A DNA stretch of 7,321 bases, from positions 1 through 7,321 of the forward strand of contig SLNM01000081.1 of assembly GCA_007133055.1 (NCBI GenBank), read 5' to 3'. Below the pieces are notes generated by a model. The model saw nothing but the letters and a program-made list of their open reading frames with translations, did no database searches and had not been told where the DNA came from. This stretch comes from Lentisphaeria bacterium (GTDB lineage Bacteria; Verrucomicrobiota; Lentisphaeria; Oligosphaerales; PUNB01). Shown one piece after another: positions 4,526-7,321 of this stretch. Made by a program: the position numbers and the translations under genes. Position 1 is the first letter of the stretch. Every line of letters starts with the position of its first letter.

Positions 4526-7112
4526 CTTCGTCTCCCTGATTGTCGTTTAATATCTGCGTCACTTCCCGGCGCATCTGCGGGCGCAGTTGGAGCACTCTGG
4601 CAAAGGCCCGCTCCGCCTCTCTGGGCTCCTCCATTTCCAACCATAGTTTTCCCAGTTCCATCCAGTTCCTCCAGTTTTCCGGTTGCAGCTCGGTCAGAGT
4701 CTGGCGGAACCGCAAATCCTCCTCCAACTGAAACGGCTGACCGCGCAGGCTGTCCCGCCACTGTTGCCACTGTTCCTGTCGCGGCTGCATTTCCGCCAGC
4801 AACAGCGCGGCTCTGTACTGGTAGCGCTGATTTTCCTCCCGCTCGGCCCAGTGGGCCAGGTCCTGCCAGACTTGTATCGCCACCCGTCGCCCCGCCTTGG
4901 TCAGCGCTGTCTCGGCTACTTTCCAGGCATCCTCCGAGGCAGGCGCGGCGAAAGCCTGGTCCAGCCATGCCCGCCAGTAATCATAGTTCCTGGGGGATAG
5001 CCGGGCGGCTCTTTCCAGATCGGCAAGAATCCGCTCCCGGGTTCTCTCCCCGGAACGCAGTCCAGCCTCGGCCAAGGTTCGCCATAGCATAGGGTTTTGC
5101 GGGTTGAGGCTGGCGGCCACCTGCAAGCACTCCAGACCACGCCGACGAACCAGCACCGGGTCAATCTGGTCAAGGTCGTCGGGCGGGATTGACTCGGCCT
5201 TCTGCAGGAGCCGTTCGGACAAATGCCACCAGGCGAGCCAGTAGGAGGGGGCGGCCGCCACCGCCCTGGTCAGTGTGTCCACTTCGGCTCCGGCCAGATA
5301 GGCCGGCTCGTCCAAAAGTATCTTCGAGCCCGACCATGAAACCAGAATGATCAGGGAGAAAATCAGGAAGAATGACAATGGCCAGCGCCAGTACCGGCTG
5401 CGCTCGCTGGTCACTTTTTTGGGCAGCGGCATTGCCAGTCCAAGCAGCGCCGCCGCCAGAAAACCATTCAGAGGCAGACGAATCGAGCAATCGTATGCGA
5501 CATTGAAAAATATCCCGACCACCACCCCGGTGGCGGCGGCGATCACCGCCAGTGAAACAATCGGCGAATACAGTTCCTGCTGGCGCTTGACAACCTTCTC
5601 CTGGCCTCCCCATATTCCATGCAGAAGTCGCCACGAGCGCATACGCTGAAACCGACTGTGGAAGTTGCTCCAGAAACCTATTCCCAGGGCGACCACCACG
5701 GCCAAGGTCAGAACCGTGCCCAGAAAACCATGGTCCGCCGGCAGTTGCAGGTACTCGCTGCCGCTGCACACCGGCGAATCCGTCGCCGCCCGGTTCCGAT
5801 ATAGACTGTTGAGAGTACGAAAGGATTCCGCACCCCCGCCAATCAAGACAAAGTCCCCCCACTGCCGGACCGACTCGCGAACATGCACATTCCTGGATAC
5901 CTCCTGTTCGGGCCACAACCCCAGGCTGGATACTCCTCTCTGCACTGTCTGCGAAGGCCAGACCAGAAAGAAGAGCAGCAGGCCAAGCACCACCACCATG
6001 CCGGCCAGAGCCGGTGCCGGCCGCCCCTTCAGCCAAACCAGAACAACGATGGAGCAGCTCAGCACAACCATCGCCGCAGCTCCGAACCAGGCAAGCACTG
6101 CGGCAATCATCAGAACCACCAGACCGAGCGCATAAACCAAACGCCATTGCTGATCGCGCGACAGACCGGTCCACCAGGACGGCAGCCAGGACCACCCGTA
6201 ACCGTCAGACGACGATGGAGCCGCCGCCGCCTTCTGTCTGTCGCGGCGACGCTCACGCCCTCCGCTTCCGGCCGGACGCAGATCGAGCATGGGCACCGGT
6301 GAGACGATCATACTCAATGCAACCGGGGTTAGCACGGCGCAAAGGAAGGCGAACTGTCGGCGGGCAGCCAGAATATCCTGCCCGGCGTTCCCTAAAAACC
6401 ACCAGAACGGGTTGCCGCTCGAACTGAGGTAAATACCGAGCAGCCCGAGCAAAGCAAAAACCGCCCCCCCCAGTACCACCATAGCCATCAGTCGCAGACG
6501 CTGCGACAAAGTCATCGCGGTAGTCAGCCAGAACATTGCCCAGGCTCCGGCTACGATCAGGATAAACCTTCTAGTCCCCGCCTGATTCAAGGTCGGCCGC
6601 CCGTAGCCGCGCATCCCTCCGTCAGCCCAGCCAGAGCCCGGAGAAGCCGGGCGGGAGTCGACAAATCGCCACTCGGCCAGCTCGGCACGGCCCGTCCGAA
6701 CCGCGTGCAGTTCGGCCAATTGCTCGTGGGCTGTTTGAAACAAATCGTGGCGTGTGCGCCCCAGCACTGAAACCGGCAGGGTGCTCAGCGTAAGCGAATG
6801 CCAGAGCAGGTAGGCCATGCCAATCCACCAGAAATATCGGAGGCTGATTCTGATTGGTGGTTTGTTAACCAGCAGCGCGGCCGCCGCTATCGCCACGCAG
6901 GCCGATAATACCCAGGGGTGATGACCTCCGCCAAACAGAGCCGCCAGTCCGAGGACCAGCAAGGGGGGAACCAGTTTGTAAAGGTTGCCAGTGCGCCATG
7001 GTTCTAAGTCTTCCGGGCCGTTCAATCCCTGCCGCTGAGAGGATAGACGCTCGCGATCTTCTCTGTTGCCGACTCGATTTTCCTGTTTCACGCGTTTTGA
7101 CATCCGTGCCAT
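4500..7112 (-). CDS. O-antigen ligase/Wzy-polymerase-family membrane protein with C-terminal TPR region
   Basis: The 870-residue product has a basic N-terminus (1-45) and about twelve hydrophobic segments (roughly 46-62, 66-82, 92-112, 183-200, 207-230, 253-271, two in 327-360, 365-385, 464-481, 515-537, 547-562, 577-594). A soluble tail of about 270 residues follows. The Wzy_C-type signature loop is visible: VRESVRQWGDFVLIGGGAES (411-430), then SGSEYLQLPADHGFLG (450-465). In typical members the second part reads like AHNEYLQLLAEYGLPG, so the His-Asn pair is Gly-Ser here. The tail holds TPR-like helices (e.g. 654-675, 694-706, 811-845) and ends in an acidic stretch DEDDDE. Relatives polymerise or ligate surface polysaccharide at the inner membrane, and the exact substrate cannot be read. 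ATG 7112 lies only 2 bases from GAGAGG. ATG 7103 (three codons in) lies 11 bases away, so either may be used. First gene of a three-gene operon. Confidence 0.85.
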   Translation of the reverse strand: MARMSKRVKQENRVGNREDRERLSSQRQGLNGPEDLEPWRTGNLYKLVPPLLVLGLAALFGGGHHPWVLSACVAIAAAALLVNKPPIRISLRYFWWIGMAYLLWHSLTLSTLPVSVLGRTRHDLFQTAHEQLAELHAVRTGRAELAEWRFVDSRPASPGSGWADGGMRGYGRPTLNQAGTRRFILIVAGAWAMFWLTTAMTLSQRLRLMAMVVLGGAVFALLGLLGIYLSSSGNPFWWFLGNAGQDILAARRQFAFLCAVLTPVALSMIVSPVPMLDLRPAGSGGRERRRDRQKAAAAPSSSDGYGWSWLPSWWTGLSRDQQWRLVYALGLVVLMIAAVLAWFGAAAMVVLSCSIVVLVWLKGRPAPALAGMVVVLGLLLFFLVWPSQTVQRGVSSLGLWPEQEVSRNVHVRESVRQWGDFVLIGGGAESFRTLNSLYRNRAATDSPVCSGSEYLQLPADHGFLGTVLTLAVVVALGIGFWSNFHSRFQRMRSWRLLHGIWGGQEKVVKRQQELYSPIVSLAVIAAATGVVVGIFFNVAYDCSIRLPLNGFLAAALLGLAMPLPKKVTSERSRYWRWPLSFFLIFSLIILVSWSGSKILLDEPAYLAGAEVDTLTRAVAAAPSYWLAWWHLSERLLQKAESIPPDDLDQIDPVLVRRRGLECLQVAASLNPQNPMLWRTLAEAGLRSGERTRERILADLERAARLSPRNYDYWRAWLDQAFAAPASEDAWKVAETALTKAGRRVAIQVWQDLAHWAEREENQRYQYRAALLLAEMQPRQEQWQQWRDSLRGQPFQLEEDLRFRQTLTELQPENWRNWMELGKLWLEMEEPREAERAFARVLQLRPQMRREVTQILNDNQGDEDDDETTDP
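4532..4536 (-). promoter_or_regulatory. Ribosome binding site of the TM1266-like gene
   Basis: GGGAG on the minus strand sits within the Gln-Gly-Asp codons near the end of the upstream gene, 6 bases before ATG 4525. Two more in-frame ATGs follow directly (4522 and 4519), so the exact start could be any of the three, with the first best spaced. Confidence 0.65.
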
Positions 7113-7148
7113 TCCCTCTCGTTACTCTACCTGGAATCCTAAGGGGGG

Positions 7149-7168
7149 CGGCGGCCGGGCGCCCGCCG
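7149..7168 (-). promoter_or_regulatory. GC-rich hairpin in the leader of the Wzy-like gene
   Basis: CGGCGG (7149-7154) and CCGCCG (7163-7168) form a perfect 6-base-pair stem around an 8-base loop that itself contains part of a GGGCGCCC palindrome. It lies about 37 bases before the start codon and leaves the ribosome site free. On the minus strand a C-run (7148-7143) follows. It could be a structural 5' leader element, and nothing identifies a ligand. Confidence 0.4.
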
Positions 7169-7213
7169 AAAGGCTGACTGCGATATTGAAAATAATTGTT
7201 GCCCCGGTAAGGA

Positions 7214-7241
7214 ACCATACCCAAATTATCCAAAATTGCAA
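7214..7241 (-). promoter_or_regulatory. Candidate promoter of the three-gene minus-strand operon
   Basis: On the minus strand TTGCAA (7241-7236) is followed after 16 bases by TATGGT (7219-7214). Each box matches the sigma-70 consensus at four of six positions. A GATAAT (7230-7225) within the spacer is a better -10 by itself but has no good -35. The local AT-richness contrasts with the surrounding sequence. Transcription would begin near 7207, giving a leader of about 95 bases. Confidence 0.4.
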
Positions 7242-7321
7242 GCGAAAAGAAGTCATGCGTGTAATGCGTCAGTCAAAGGTGCAGCGCTTGGAACGTACAA
7301 CCGGAATACGATAGCGGCGAC
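7242..7321. other. Right-edge sequence, no gene assigned
   Basis: Apart from the ATGCGT repeats I see nothing definite. Short open frames reach the edge on both strands, for example minus-strand codons ending at a TGA near 7255. They are about 22 codons or fewer and unrecognisable. Confidence 0.4.
7255..7269. repeat. ATGCGT direct repeat upstream of the operon promoter
   Basis: ATGCGT occurs at 7255-7260 and 7264-7269 with a 9-base period, 14 to 28 bases beyond the -35 box of the candidate promoter. The position suits an activator site, but two hexamers can easily arise by chance. Confidence 0.25.

Noticed and set aside
5170..6195. 341-codon minus-strand frame inside the Wzy-like gene, in another phase
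   Set aside because: It overlaps the 870-residue frame, which has consistent membrane segments and TPR helices. The alternative is Gly/Arg/Ser-rich with no membrane pattern or start signal.
1..7321. Search for tRNA, rRNA, CRISPR arrays, insertion sequences and phage genes
   Set aside because: No cloverleaf, rRNA core sequence, spaced identical repeats, transposase motif or terminal inverted repeats could be seen by reading both strands.

Overview
The window carries five well-supported protein genes in two blocks, plus three intergenic stretches. Base composition is moderately GC-rich, and codon third positions in the genes favour G and C. No rRNA, tRNA, transposase, integrase or CRISPR array is visible. 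The host looks like a free-living Gram-negative bacterium. The fusion of an O-antigen ligase/polymerase-type membrane domain to a C-terminal TPR region, and a transketolase with an [13 protein letters not shown] N-terminus, recall the Planctomycetes-Verrucomicrobia-Chlamydiae-Lentisphaerae group. That placement is from memory of family style, not from a search, and is tentative.

Left part (1-1678). The first 133 bases may hold the edge of a gene, but both strands have a plausible short open frame and neither can be named. A 7-base tandem repeat (CCTGAAA) follows. folC (folylpolyglutamate/dihydrofolate synthase) is on the minus strand at 198-1439 with a good ribosome binding site. It is divergent from tkt across a 239-base spacer that must hold both promoters.

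Middle (1679-3975). tkt, a full-length transketolase on the plus strand, has every cofactor and catalytic motif I looked for. It is followed by a 308-base convergent intergenic region rich in small perfect hairpins. The hairpin nearest the minus-strand operon looks like its terminator.

Right part (3976-7321). A minus-strand operon of three overlapping genes runs in this order: a large multi-pass membrane protein of the Wzy/O-antigen-ligase superfamily with a TPR tail (start 7112 or 7103), a 94-residue protein resembling the TM1266/iron-only hydrogenase regulator family of ACT-like domains, and a 94-residue protein I do not recognise. Overlaps of 26 and 20 bases, with Shine-Dalgarno sequences inside the upstream genes, indicate translational coupling. 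A candidate promoter and a GC-rich leader hairpin lie upstream of the first gene.

folC and tkt are housekeeping (folate and pentose-phosphate/Calvin carbon metabolism). The least ordinary part is the three-gene operon: a surface-polysaccharide-type enzyme lacking the usual histidine at its signature motif, coupled to a small putative sensor and a small protein of unknown family.
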